Of a DNA stretch of 64,000 nt, positions 16,400 through 24,735 are shown in pieces. Both the position numbers and the translations under genes were made by a program. The stretch is from NCBI RefSeq assembly GCF_900116385.1, contig NZ_FPCI01000001.1, positions 2,143,501 through 2,207,500 on the forward strand, written 5' to 3'. Under the pieces are notes generated by a model, which was given only the letters and a program-made list of their open reading frames with translations, did no database searches and had not been told where the DNA came from. The DNA is from Pseudoxanthomonas sp. YR558 (GTDB lineage: Bacteria; Pseudomonadota; Gammaproteobacteria; Xanthomonadales; Xanthomonadaceae). Numbering within the stretch: position 1 is the first letter of the stretch; every line of letters begins with the position of its first letter.

Positions 16400-17914
16400 T
16401 CAGCCGCGCCCATCCCGGGGCAGCACGGTCCATTCGAACTGGTAATCCCATTGGTCGAAGTAGAGGTTCCCGCCCTTCCACTCCACTTCGCCGCGCTGCA
16501 GGTCCACCGTCTCGGACCGCACGTGTTGCTTGGCCGGGATGAACTCGCGCGCGTAGTCGTCGTTGAAGGCGACGCGGTACGCATCCAGCCCGCCGAGGTA
16601 GAACCAGCGCAATCCCGGATCGTCCGAGGCGAGCTGTCCGGTAGTGACGTCCATCGGCACCCAGCCGTACGGCGCGAGGTACAGCGCGCCCCAGTCGTGC
16701 ATGGTGTCGTGGCCTTCCACGTCTTCCGAATAGGCCCAGCCGGACTGCCAGCGCGCGGGAATGCCGTTCATGCGCAGCAGCGCGATCAGCAGCAGCGTCT
16801 GCTGCCCGCAGTCGGCGTGGCCGGCGCGGAATGCGTAGTCGCTGATGTTGGTGATGGTGGAGTACTCGCGCGCGCCGCCCCAGGGAATGCGGTCCACGGC
16901 GGCGAACAACTTCTGCGCAATGCGGTAGGGATTCGTCTCTTCGCCGACGATCTCCGCACTGAAACGGCGCAGGTCGTCGCTGAAGACCACGTGCGGCGCA
17001 CGCTCGGCGACGAAGGGCGCGAGGTCCGGCGTGATCTCCGCCGGCACCACGCGCTCCGGATCGATCGCCACGCGGCGCGCGTGCACCGTGACTTCGTAGG
17101 TCAGCGAGAACGTCGTCGGCTGGCCCGCGACGGCGGGCTGTTCCAGATAGGCGGTGCGTTGCAGCGCGCGTTCGGGCGCGACGTGCGGCCGCGCCGGTTG
17201 GCTGCCGATCAGCGCGATGGCTTCCTGCTGGCCCGCGATCGCACGCGGGTAGGGGATCCAGGCGCGCACGGTCTCCCCCGCGGGCACGGCATCGGGCTTC
17301 ACCGTGATGTGGTGGGTGATCCGCACGCGACGGGGCAGCACGCTGGTGGAGGCCGTCGCTTTCGCGATCTGGAGTACGTCGCGATGGTGGCGGTGCAGGG
17401 TTTCGTAAGGCCCCTGCGCGAATGGCTTCACCGGCGGTGCACGGCGCGCAGCCGCCTCCGGGCTCACACGGAACAGGTTGGAGACGGACCGGTTGAAGTA
17501 GCGTGGCTCGCCATCGATGTCCAGGCGCTCGATCAGGCCGGCGGCATCCCAGCGCTGGAACTCGTCTTCGCGCAGGTCGGGCACCTGTGCACGGATGCGT
17601 TGGCGAACGGTCGCGGCGTCGAGGGTGAAATCCAGGCGGATGCGGCGCATGCGCTCGCGCTGGAACCGGAGGGCCTCGGCTTCCGAAGCCTCCACGCCAC
17701 GGGCCGCAAGGGCCCGGGTGATCGCCGTGTCCGCTTCGAAGAACCGGCCCCGATCGATGTCGGCGACGATCGCCGCCAGCGGATCGCCGGCGGCGGCCAG
17801 ACCGGGCGCCAGGAGTACCATCGGCCACCCGCTCAAGCACAGCCACGCGGCCAACCGGCGCTGCCGGCGCCTGCCGCGTACTGCAACCGAGTGCTGGCAA
17901 AAGCTGGCATCCAC
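16400..17914 (-). CDS. Secreted transglutaminase-like cysteine protein
   Basis: A roughly 504-residue exported protein with a DUF3857-like N-terminal half and a transglutaminase-like catalytic domain. The Cys is in GHADCGQQTLLL (residue 369), the His in TMHDWGALYL (406) and the Asp in GWVPMDVTTG. Bacterial members act as cysteine peptidases or amidases as often as cross-linkers. The signal peptide is RLAAWLCLSGWPMVLLAPGLAAA. I place the start at the GTG at 17914, because the longer open frame (17968) begins upstream of the predicted transcription start near 17942; a TTG at 17923 is an alternative. It heads the operon with receptor 2 and may trim murein peptides before import. Confidence 0.75.
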   Translation of the reverse strand: MDASFCQHSVAVRGRRRQRRLAAWLCLSGWPMVLLAPGLAAAGDPLAAIVADIDRGRFFEADTAITRALAARGVEASEAEALRFQRERMRRIRLDFTLDAATVRQRIRAQVPDLREDEFQRWDAAGLIERLDIDGEPRYFNRSVSNLFRVSPEAAARRAPPVKPFAQGPYETLHRHHRDVLQIAKATASTSVLPRRVRITHHITVKPDAVPAGETVRAWIPYPRAIAGQQEAIALIGSQPARPHVAPERALQRTAYLEQPAVAGQPTTFSLTYEVTVHARRVAIDPERVVPAEITPDLAPFVAERAPHVVFSDDLRRFSAEIVGEETNPYRIAQKLFAAVDRIPWGGAREYSTITNISDYAFRAGHADCGQQTLLLIALLRMNGIPARWQSGWAYSEDVEGHDTMHDWGALYLAPYGWVPMDVTTGQLASDDPGLRWFYLGGLDAYRVAFNDDYAREFIPAKQHVRSETVDLQRGEVEWKGGNLYFDQWDYQFEWTVLPRDGRG

Positions 17915-17947
17915 GTCGAACAATCCCCAGGCCGACAGGTCCCGATT

Positions 17948-17976
17948 TGTGTAACACGGCCTGAACACAGGGTCAA
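17948..17976 (-). promoter_or_regulatory. Promoter of the transglutaminase-receptor 2 operon (-35 TTGACC, 17 nt, -10 TACACA)
   Basis: This is the minus-strand twin of the element at 12373-12401: same -35, same 17-nt spacer length, same TACAC -10 and the same palindrome at its upstream edge, although the spacer sequences differ. Conservation restricted to these positions argues for function. Confidence 0.78.
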
Positions 17977-17985
17977 TAATTTATT
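17975..17985. promoter_or_regulatory. AATAATTTATT operator-like palindrome between divergent promoters
   Basis: This is the second copy of the putative RpiR-family operator. It lies between the minus-strand promoter for the transglutaminase operon and the plus-strand promoter for the NlpC operon, so one bound protein could control both. A related half-matching AATAAATATT lies at 18007-18016. Confidence 0.6.
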
Positions 17986-18014
17986 CTTGATTTTTATATT
18001 GGAAGAAATAAATA
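17986..18014 (+). promoter_or_regulatory. Promoter of the NlpC-epimerase-rpiR operon (-35 TTGATT, 17 nt, -10 TAAATA)
   Basis: TTGATT at 17986-17991 and TAAATA at 18009-18014 are 17 nt apart in a markedly A/T-rich patch. Transcription would start near 18021, leaving a leader of about 67 nt. The -10 overlaps the second A/T palindrome. Confidence 0.6.
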
Positions 18015-18087
18015 TTCTTGCAGAACCGGCCTCCGGCATGGCGTGATGTACTGCCGGCAGGCCCTTGGCTCAGAGGAAGGGGAGCGG

Positions 18088-19560
18088 ATGAACCTAGCGA
18101 TGCAGCACCGGTCCGTACCATGGCCGGCTTCCCAGACGCGCCGCCCCGCGGTCGTCGGCAGCGCGCTGTGCCTGGCGCTGACAGCACTGCTGGCAATCGC
18201 GCTGCCGGCCCACGCGCGCGACACCGCCCTCCCCATGCCACGGCACGCGGTCATCGGGGTCGAAGACCAGCACCTGGATCCGGCGTACTGGATCGCCAAG
18301 CTGGCCCGGCCGCAGCACGCGCTCCTGGACACGGCAGGGGTCGCTGCGCAGAACCGCCAGATGGTGCAGGCGGACCGCCACGTCCACGACCTCGACGCCG
18401 TACCGGCCTCGCTCACCCGCGACCAGGTCCGCGAATGGCTGGTGCCGCTGTCCGCCGCGCCCACCCGCACGCTGTACGACGTGCAGGGCCGCGAGGTGTC
18501 GAAGGCGCAGTTGGCCTCGTTCGCCGCCAATGCGGCCGTGGACACGGTCGCCGCGCAGGCGCCGGCCCGCTACGGCCTGGTCGTGCATCGCGCCGACCTG
18601 CGCACGTTCCCGACCCGCGAACGCGTCTTCAGCAGCCGGGGCGACACCGACATCGACCGCTTCCAGGAAAGCGCGCTGTTCCCCGGCACGCCGGTCGTCA
18701 TCGCGCATGCGAGCGCCGACGGCGACTGGTACTTCGTGGTGAGCCCGCTCTACGCCGCCTGGATCGAGAAGCGGTTCGTGGCCGAAGGCGCGCGCGACGT
18801 GGTCCTGGGCTACGGACGCGGCACGCCTTCGCTGGTGGTCACCGGGGCCACCGCGCGCACGGTCTACAACCCGGAGGAGCCGGGCCTGTCCGAACTGCAG
18901 CTGGACATGGGCGTCCGCGTGCCGGTGCTCAACGACTGGCCCGCCGACGCACCGGTGAACGGCCAGCATCCGTACACCTCGTACGTGGTGCAGCTGCCGG
19001 TGCGTCGCGCCGATGGCGCGCTCGCCCTGCTGCCCGCCCTGCTGCCGCGCACCGCCGACGTATCGACCGACTACCTGCCGCTGACGCATGCCAATCTGCT
19101 GCGCCAGGGCTTCAAGTTCCTCGGCGAGCGCTACGGCTGGGGCCACAGCTACAACACGCGCGACTGCAGCGGCTTCGTGTCCGAGGTCTACCGCAGCATG
19201 GGCGTCACCTTGCCGCGCAACACCAGTGCGCAGGCCGTGAGCCCCGCGCTGGAGCGCGTGGGCTTCGACGCTTCGGACAGCCATGAGAAGCGCCTCGCCG
19301 TGCTGCGCACGCTGCGGGTCGGGGACCTGGTGTATATCCCGGGCCACGTGATGATGGTGATCGGCCACGACAAGGGCACCACCTACACGATCCACGACAC
19401 CACGGGCATCACCTACCGCGGCGCGGACGGCACACCCGTGCGCGCCCGCCTCAACTCCGTCGCCGTCACCCCGCTGGAGCCGCTGATGTTCAACAGCGAG
19501 CAGTCCACCGTCGACCGCATCACCGCCATCCAGAGAATCCGTCCCCAAGGGGCTCCATGA
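18088..19560 (+). CDS. NlpC/P60 gamma-D-glutamyl endopeptidase with SH3-like domains (YkfC-type)
   Basis: A 490-residue exported cysteine peptidase expected to cut the D-Glu to diaminopimelate bond of murein peptides, yielding L-Ala-D-Glu. It has a signal peptide (VVGSALCLALTALLAIALPAHA), an N-terminal helical region, SH3b-like domains (about residues 150-340) and a C-terminal NlpC/P60 domain. The triad is Cys360 (RDCSGFVSEVYRSMG), His420 (GHVMMVIGH) and His436 (IHDTTG). AAGGGGAG precedes the ATG at 18088. Its stop overlaps the epimerase start (ATGA). The same pairing, YkfC with YkfB, occurs in Bacillus subtilis, which is the main support for the substrate. Confidence 0.9.
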   Translation: MNLAMQHRSVPWPASQTRRPAVVGSALCLALTALLAIALPAHARDTALPMPRHAVIGVEDQHLDPAYWIAKLARPQHALLDTAGVAAQNRQMVQADRHVHDLDAVPASLTRDQVREWLVPLSAAPTRTLYDVQGREVSKAQLASFAANAAVDTVAAQAPARYGLVVHRADLRTFPTRERVFSSRGDTDIDRFQESALFPGTPVVIAHASADGDWYFVVSPLYAAWIEKRFVAEGARDVVLGYGRGTPSLVVTGATARTVYNPEEPGLSELQLDMGVRVPVLNDWPADAPVNGQHPYTSYVVQLPVRRADGALALLPALLPRTADVSTDYLPLTHANLLRQGFKFLGERYGWGHSYNTRDCSGFVSEVYRSMGVTLPRNTSAQAVSPALERVGFDASDSHEKRLAVLRTLRVGDLVYIPGHVMMVIGHDKGTTYTIHDTTGITYRGADGTPVRARLNSVAVTPLEPLMFNSEQSTVDRITAIQRIRPQGAP

Positions 19561-20654
19561 AGATCACCGATATCCGGTTCGGCATGCTGCGCGTGCCGCT
19601 GAAGACGCCGTTCAAGACCGCGCTGCGCACCGTCGACACGGTGGAAGACATCGTGGTGCTGGTGCATACCGACACCGGCCACATCGGCTACGGCGAAGCG
19701 CCGGCCACCGCCGTCATCACCGGCGATACGCACGGCTCGATCATCGAAGCGATCGGCAAGTTCATCCGGCCGCGCCTGATCGGCCAGGACATCGCCAATC
19801 TCAATCGCATCACCGATCTGATCCAGACCGCGCTGGAGCGCAACACCAGTGCGAAGGCGGCGGTGGAGATCGCGGTCTACGACCTGTGGGCGCAGCTGTA
19901 CGACGCGCCGCTGTACAAGATGCTCGGCGGTGGCGATCCGGTGATCACCACCGACATCACCATCAGCGTGGACTACATCGACAAGATGGTCGCCGACTCG
20001 ATCAGCGCGGTCGATCGCGGCTTCGAATCGCTGAAGATCAAGGTGGGCAAGGACATCGGCCTGGACATCGAACGTGTCAAGGCAATCTATTCGGCGGTGG
20101 AAGGCCGTGCGCTGCTGCGCCTGGACGCCAACCAAGGCTGGACCGCCAAGCAGGCCGTGTTCGCCATGCAGAACCTGGAAGAGGCTGGCGTGGTGCTGGA
20201 GCTGCTGGAGCAGCCGGTGAAGGCGCGCGACCTGGACGGCCTGAAGTACGTCACCGACCGCGTGCACACGCCGGTGATGGCCGACGAAAGTGTGTTCGGC
20301 CCCACTGAGGTAATCGACCTGATCAAGATGCGCGCGGCCGACATCATCAACATCAAGCTGATGAAGACCGGCGGCATCTCCAACGCCATCCGCATCGCCG
20401 ACATCGCCTCGCTCTACGGCGTGGAGTGCATGATCGGCTGCATGATCGAGGCGGGTGTCAGCGTCGCCGCGGCCGTGCACGTAGCGGCGGCGAAGGCCAA
20501 CGTGATCACCAAGATCGACTTGGATGGCCCGTCGCTCGGTCAGTTCAATCCGGTGGAGGGCGGCGTGATCTTCAACGAGTCGGAGATCACGATCACCGAT
20601 GCGCCGGGGCTCGGCATCCGCGAGATCCGCGGCCTCGAACTGCTGCCGGGCTGA
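19557..20654 (+). CDS. ykfB: L-Ala-D/L-Glu epimerase (dipeptide epimerase)
   Basis: An enolase-superfamily enzyme that interconverts L-Ala-D-Glu and L-Ala-L-Glu, so the murein dipeptide can be hydrolysed by ordinary peptidases. The 365-residue length matches the family. Visible catalytic elements are the KxK lysine motif in SLKIKVG, metal ligands in RLDANQGW, ELLEQPV and MADESVF, and the second lysine in INIKLMKTGG. The final barrel strand carries GCMIEAGVSVAA followed by KIDLDGP, as in dipeptide epimerases. It overlaps the NlpC gene by 4 nt and precedes the regulator. Specificity among dipeptide epimerases varies; the context supports Ala-Glu. Confidence 0.92.
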   Translation: MKITDIRFGMLRVPLKTPFKTALRTVDTVEDIVVLVHTDTGHIGYGEAPATAVITGDTHGSIIEAIGKFIRPRLIGQDIANLNRITDLIQTALERNTSAKAAVEIAVYDLWAQLYDAPLYKMLGGGDPVITTDITISVDYIDKMVADSISAVDRGFESLKIKVGKDIGLDIERVKAIYSAVEGRALLRLDANQGWTAKQAVFAMQNLEEAGVVLELLEQPVKARDLDGLKYVTDRVHTPVMADESVFGPTEVIDLIKMRAADIINIKLMKTGGISNAIRIADIASLYGVECMIGCMIEAGVSVAAAVHVAAAKANVITKIDLDGPSLGQFNPVEGGVIFNESEITITDAPGLGIREIRGLELLPG

Positions 20655-20709
20655 GGCCGGCCGCCGGCTGCCGTTGTCAGGCCCACCCCGCCGCCTTCAC
20701 ACTGCCGCC

Positions 20710-21564
20710 ATGACAACGCCCCTGGTGAAGATCCGTTCCGAACGCGACCAGATGTCGGCCATCGAGCGCCGCATCGCCGACTTCATCCTGGACAACGCCC
20801 ACCTGCTGCGCGACTACTCTTCGCAGCAGCTGGCCAGCGCGCTGGGCATCAGCCAGTCCAGCGTGGTGAAGTTCGCGCAGAAGTTCGGCTTCAAGGGCTA
20901 CCCCGACCTCAAGTACTCGATCGGCGAGACGATCGCGCGCAACGGCAACGGTCAGGCCGCGCTGCCGGTCGCGACACAGGACGACGCCGGCGATGCCTAC
21001 CTGCGCCTGCAGGAAGCGCTGCGCCTGAGCAAGGCCGCGGCCGAGGAAGAAACCCGCGCGCTCAATCCGCGCGCACAGGTGGAAGCCATCGTCGACATGA
21101 TCGACGGCGCCGGCAAGGTGTTCGTCTGCGGCCTGGGCGACGACGGCCTGTTCGCGCGCGAGTTCGCCGTGCGGCTGTCGCTACTCGGCCTGCTGACCGT
21201 GCCGCACGCCGACCCCATCCTGATGATGGCCAACCTGTCGGCGGCCCGGCCCGGCGACGTGCTGCTGATGTTCTCCGAGTTCGGCAAGCTGCCCGAGCTC
21301 TCGCAGGTCAGCCGCCAGTTCCAGGCGTTCGAAGGCAAGGTCATCTCGATCACGCGCCACACCGCCAACCCGCTGCGCGCGCATGCCGATGCCGCACTGG
21401 TGGTCTCCGCGCACGACCCCGAACCGCATGTCGAGCAACTGCTATACCGCTCTTCCCTGCAGTCGCTGCTGGACTTCCTGTTCGTCCTGCTATGCCAGAA
21501 CCCCGGCCGGCACCGCCAGCTCGCTCTCAATCTAGAACGCATCCATCACCTGCTGGAGTCGTGA
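20710..21564 (+). CDS. RpiR-family transcriptional regulator (HTH + SIS), probable locus regulator
   Basis: A 284-residue regulator with an N-terminal HTH_6 domain (LASALGISQSSVVKFAQKFGFKGYPDLK, residues about 41-70) and a C-terminal SIS domain (VFVCGLGDDGLFAREFAVRLSLLG, then VLLMFSEFGKLPEL). SIS domains of this family bind phosphosugars; MurR senses MurNAc-6-phosphate. Here the neighbours handle peptides, so the ligand is open. Its stop overlaps the next start (TGATG). The two AATAA(A/T)TTATT palindromes at 12400 and 17975 are the obvious operator candidates. Confidence 0.88.
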   Translation: MTTPLVKIRSERDQMSAIERRIADFILDNAHLLRDYSSQQLASALGISQSSVVKFAQKFGFKGYPDLKYSIGETIARNGNGQAALPVATQDDAGDAYLRLQEALRLSKAAAEEETRALNPRAQVEAIVDMIDGAGKVFVCGLGDDGLFAREFAVRLSLLGLLTVPHADPILMMANLSAARPGDVLLMFSEFGKLPELSQVSRQFQAFEGKVISITRHTANPLRAHADAALVVSAHDPEPHVEQLLYRSSLQSLLDFLFVLLCQNPGRHRQLALNLERIHHLLES

Positions 21565-22346
21565 TGCCTGTCCTGCACCGAGTGTTCCGCCCCTTCCTGC
21601 TCGCAGCCCTGCTGCTGTCCGGCACCAGTGCCTGCGCGACGCCGGCGACGACGCCGGCGCCGCTGCCGTGGCGCGATGCCCGCCAAGTGGTGCTGGTCCT
21701 GACCGACGGCTGGGACGCCACCCAGGGCACGCTGCAGCGCTTCGAATGGAAGGATGGCCAGTGGCGCGCCGCGGGCGAAGCATCACCGATCGCCGTCGGT
21801 CGCAACGGCACGGCCTGGGGACTGGGATTGCACCCGGCGCAGGCCGACGGCCCGCGCAAGCAGGAAGGCGATGGCCGCGCGCCCGCCGGCGTATTCACGC
21901 TTGGCGAGGCGTTCGGTTATGCCGCAAAGGGCAGCACCGCGTTGCCGTACCGCGCGATGCAGGCTACGAGCTACTGCATCGACGTGCCGGACTCGCCGCT
22001 CTACAACCGCATCGTCGACACGCGTGAGGTCGGCGAAGCCGCAGCAAAGGGCTCCACCGAACCGATGCGCCTGGACCTGCACAACGACGGCGACCCGCGC
22101 TACCGCGAAGGCCTGGTGATCGGCCATAACGCGAACGCCACGCCGCGCGGTGGCAGCTGCATCTTCGCCCACCTGTGGCGCACGCCCGGCGAGGCGACGG
22201 CGGGCTGCACCGCGATGGCCGCGGAGACGATGGACGCCTTGTTCGGCTGGCTGCAGCCTGCGGAACGCCCGGTCTTCGTCCTGCTGCCGCGCACGGAGTA
22301 CGCGCGCCTCGCGCGCGATTGGCAGCTGCCGGAGGCCGCACGATGA
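21564..22346 (+). CDS. YkuD-fold L,D-transpeptidase-family protein, secreted
   Basis: A 260-residue exported protein. The N-terminal signal (FRPFLLAALLLSGTSACATP) could be cleaved by either signal peptidase; the SAC is a weak lipobox. The catalytic region LVIGHNANATPRGGSCIFAHLW followed by TAGCTAM has the His and the Cys of the L,D-transpeptidase family. This YafK/ErfK-side branch is poorly characterised and could act as a hydrolase or amidase on murein peptides. It sits inside the catabolic operon, sharing one base with the regulator gene and overlapping the transporter gene by 4 nt, which suggests a catabolic rather than wall-building role. Confidence 0.78.
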   Translation: MPVLHRVFRPFLLAALLLSGTSACATPATTPAPLPWRDARQVVLVLTDGWDATQGTLQRFEWKDGQWRAAGEASPIAVGRNGTAWGLGLHPAQADGPRKQEGDGRAPAGVFTLGEAFGYAAKGSTALPYRAMQATSYCIDVPDSPLYNRIVDTREVGEAAAKGSTEPMRLDLHNDGDPRYREGLVIGHNANATPRGGSCIFAHLWRTPGEATAGCTAMAAETMDALFGWLQPAERPVFVLLPRTEYARLARDWQLPEAAR

Positions 22347-23617
22347 GGTGGCCCGGCGCCACCACGCGCGTCCTCATCGGCCTGGTCGCCGGCGCGCTCG
22401 CCGGTCTGTCGCTTGCCCATTGGTGGCCGGCGTCTGCGGGCACCGCCGTCGCCATCGCCCAACCGATCGGCAAGCTGTGGCTCAGCGGCCTGCAGATGAC
22501 CGTGGTGCCGCTGGTGTTGTCGCTGGTGATCCTCGGCGTGGCCACCGCCAGCGACGCCGCCGCCTCGGGCCGTGTCGCCCGCCGCGCGATGGTCGTGTTC
22601 ATCGCGGTGCTGTCGCTGTTCGCCGCTTACGCAGCGATCGTCGCACCGCTGGTGCTGTCGGCAGTACCGCCGAGCGCGGCCCTGACCGCGACACTGCACG
22701 GCACGCTGCCCACGGCCGGCGCGATCGAAACCCCCGGTCTGGCGCAATGGATCGGCGCCATCGTGCCGAGCAACGCGATCATGGCGGCCGCCCAGGGCGC
22801 CATGTTGCCGGTGGTGGTGTTCGCCCTGTTCTTCGGCTTCGCGCTGACACGCGTGGATGCGGACCGCCGCGCCCAGATCATCACCTTCTGCCACGGCATC
22901 GCCGACACCATGATCGTGATCGTGCGCTGGATGCTGGTGGCCGCGCCGATCGGCGTGTTCGCACTCGTGCTCGCGGTCTGCGCGCAGGCCGGCATTGGCG
23001 TGATCGGCGCGCTGGCTGGCTACATCGTCCTGCAGTGCGGCATGTACCTGGGCGCGACGTTGATGTGCTACGTGCTGGTGGCAGTGTTCGCGCGGCAGTC
23101 GCCGCTCGCTTTCGCCAAGGCCATCCTGCCGGCGCAGGTGGTCGCGGCCAGCACGCAATCCTCGCTGGCCTCGTTGCCGGCGATGGTCGAAACCGCGCGC
23201 TTCCGCCTGGGCCATCCGCGTGCCGTCGCAGCGCTCGTGCTGCCGATGGCGGTGACGCTGTTCCGCATCACCAGCCCGATCCAGTATGTCGTCGCCGCGT
23301 GCTTCGTCGCATGGGCCTACGGCATTGATCTCAACGCGGTGACGCTGGCAGGTGGCGCTGCGCTGGCAGTGGTGATCAGTCTGGGGTCGATCGGCCTGCC
23401 GGGCCAGGTCAGCTTCATGGCCACGGTGATGCCGGTGACGCAGTCGATGGGCCTGCCGATCGAACCGCTGGGCCTGTTGTTGGCCGTAGACACCATTCCG
23501 GATGTTTTCGCCACCACCGGCAACGTCACCGGCGACCTGACCGCCAGCAGCATCGTCGCGCGCCAGTCACCGGATGCGGTCGATGCGGATACGGAAGGCC
23601 ATTCCGGCGAGCCTTGA
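22343..23617 (+). CDS. Dicarboxylate/amino acid:cation symporter (DAACS/SLC1 family)
   Basis: A 424-residue inner-membrane transporter of the GltP/DctA family with multiple hydrophobic segments. The hairpin motif STQSSLASLP corresponds to the serine-rich HP1 loop, and the substrate/sodium region reads DTIPDVFATTGNVTGD near the C-terminus. These proteins import glutamate, aspartate or C4-dicarboxylates with Na+ or H+. At the end of the murein-peptide operon, D- or L-glutamate or a short acidic peptide is the likely cargo. Start ATG 22343 overlaps the preceding stop (ATGA). It lacks the long linker of DctA. Confidence 0.88.
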   Translation: MRWPGATTRVLIGLVAGALAGLSLAHWWPASAGTAVAIAQPIGKLWLSGLQMTVVPLVLSLVILGVATASDAAASGRVARRAMVVFIAVLSLFAAYAAIVAPLVLSAVPPSAALTATLHGTLPTAGAIETPGLAQWIGAIVPSNAIMAAAQGAMLPVVVFALFFGFALTRVDADRRAQIITFCHGIADTMIVIVRWMLVAAPIGVFALVLAVCAQAGIGVIGALAGYIVLQCGMYLGATLMCYVLVAVFARQSPLAFAKAILPAQVVAASTQSSLASLPAMVETARFRLGHPRAVAALVLPMAVTLFRITSPIQYVVAACFVAWAYGIDLNAVTLAGGAALAVVISLGSIGLPGQVSFMATVMPVTQSMGLPIEPLGLLLAVDTIPDVFATTGNVTGDLTASSIVARQSPDAVDADTEGHSGEP

Positions 23618-23644
23618 ATCAACGACGCGGGCCGGCAGTCGCGC

Positions 23645-24043
23645 TCAGTCGTTGCAGGACGCAGGCGCGGCGGGCTCCTGTTTGCTCCGCGTGGGGTAGC
23701 GCGTGGCGCGGTAGCCGGCCAACACCCAGCGGATCGGTTCGGCCAGATCGGGATGCGGCGCCAGTGTCTTCAACACGTCTTCCCAGATGCCCTCGTGCAC
23801 CCAGCGGGTGAAGCGCACGTAGACCGTATGCCACGCGCCGTAGTCGGGTGGCAGGTAGCTCCAAGGGGCATGGTTGATCGCCACCCACAGCACTGCGTCG
23901 AGGAAGACCCGCGTGCGCTCGCCGTTGCGGGCGCGGGCTCGCACGAGTGGTGGCAAGCGGTCGGCGATCAGGCGCCACCGCGCGTCATCCAGGCGCGATG
24001 CCGTGCCGCCATGGGTGCCCTGCTGCACATCTCCTGTCGCCAT
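23645..24043 (-). CDS. Orphan DUF4096 protein (IS5/IS402 transposase N-terminal domain only)
   Basis: A 132-residue protein whose core matches the DUF4096 domain found at the front of IS5-group transposases: RWRLIADRLPP, then LDAVLWVAINHAPWSYLPPDYGAWHTVYVRFTRWVHEGIWE. No DDE nuclease domain follows in any frame, and the flanks show no terminal inverted repeats. It has its own start with GGGAGG upstream, so it may be a domesticated DNA-binding protein rather than a decaying insertion sequence. It sits between the murein locus and the nap operon, a plausible scar of the junction. Function unknown. Confidence 0.75.
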   Translation of the reverse strand: MATGDVQQGTHGGTASRLDDARWRLIADRLPPLVRARARNGERTRVFLDAVLWVAINHAPWSYLPPDYGAWHTVYVRFTRWVHEGIWEDVLKTLAPHPDLAEPIRWVLAGYRATRYPTRSKQEPAAPASCND

Positions 24044-24132
24044 GTCCGCCTCCCGTGCGTGTTGTGCGAAATCCCTTCGCTACATAGGAGACTTCGTCGC
24101 GTCGCAAGCAATGCGGACACGACAGGGCGCGC

Positions 24133-24732
24133 TCAGCCTTGCGGCACGCCGTCCATGTTAGGCAGATGATGGGCCACGCCCTTGTGGCAATCGATACAGG
24201 TCTTCTTGCCGGTGCCCAACCACAGCTTGTGCACCTGCGCCGCGCGCGATCCCTGCCGGGTGAGGTCCATCGAGTCGTAGTCGTGGCAGTTGCGGCACTC
24301 CAACGAATCGTTGGCCTTCAGTCGGTTCCATTCGTGCGTGGCCAGGATCAGGCGCTCATCGAGGAACTTCTCGCGCGTGTCGATGGTGCCGAAGATCTTG
24401 CCCCAGACCTCCTTGGACGCCTGCATCTTGCGCGCGATCTTGTCCGTCCAGTTGTGCGGCACATGGCAGTCGGGGCAGGTCGCGCGCACGCCGGAACGGT
24501 TGCTGTAGTGGATCGTGGTCTTCAGTTCCTCGAAGACGTTGTCGCGCATCTCATGGCAGCTGGTGCAGAAGGCTTCCGTATTGGTCGCTTCGAGCGCCGT
24601 GTTGAAGCCGCCCCAGAAGATCACGCCCGCCAGGAAGCCGGCCACCGTCAGGAAGCCCAGGCTGTAGTGGCGGCTGGGCAGGCGCAACGTGCGCCACAGT
24701 CCCAGTACCCACGCTTTCGTCCGTGACCACAT
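24133..24732 (-). CDS. napC: NapC tetraheme cytochrome c quinol dehydrogenase
   Basis: NapC takes electrons from quinol in the inner membrane and passes them to NapB-NapA. The 199-residue product has one membrane anchor (about residues 24-46) and four c-type heme motifs: CTSCH 56-60, CPDCH 86-90, CRNCH 146-150 and CIDCH 179-183, exactly as in the NapC/NirT family. It is the last gene of napEFDABC, starting three bases after the napB stop. Quinol oxidation via NapC, with no NapG or NapH in the operon, indicates a simple periplasmic nitrate reductase chain. Confidence 0.96.
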   Translation of the reverse strand: MWSRTKAWVLGLWRTLRLPSRHYSLGFLTVAGFLAGVIFWGGFNTALEATNTEAFCTSCHEMRDNVFEELKTTIHYSNRSGVRATCPDCHVPHNWTDKIARKMQASKEVWGKIFGTIDTREKFLDERLILATHEWNRLKANDSLECRNCHDYDSMDLTRQGSRAAQVHKLWLGTGKKTCIDCHKGVAHHLPNMDGVPQG

Positions 24733-24735
24733 GGG

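Noticed and set aside
17915..17968. Upstream ATG start for the transglutaminase gene at 17968
   Set aside because: It would lie upstream of the predicted transcription start and inside the promoter; the signal peptide fits better with the later GTG.
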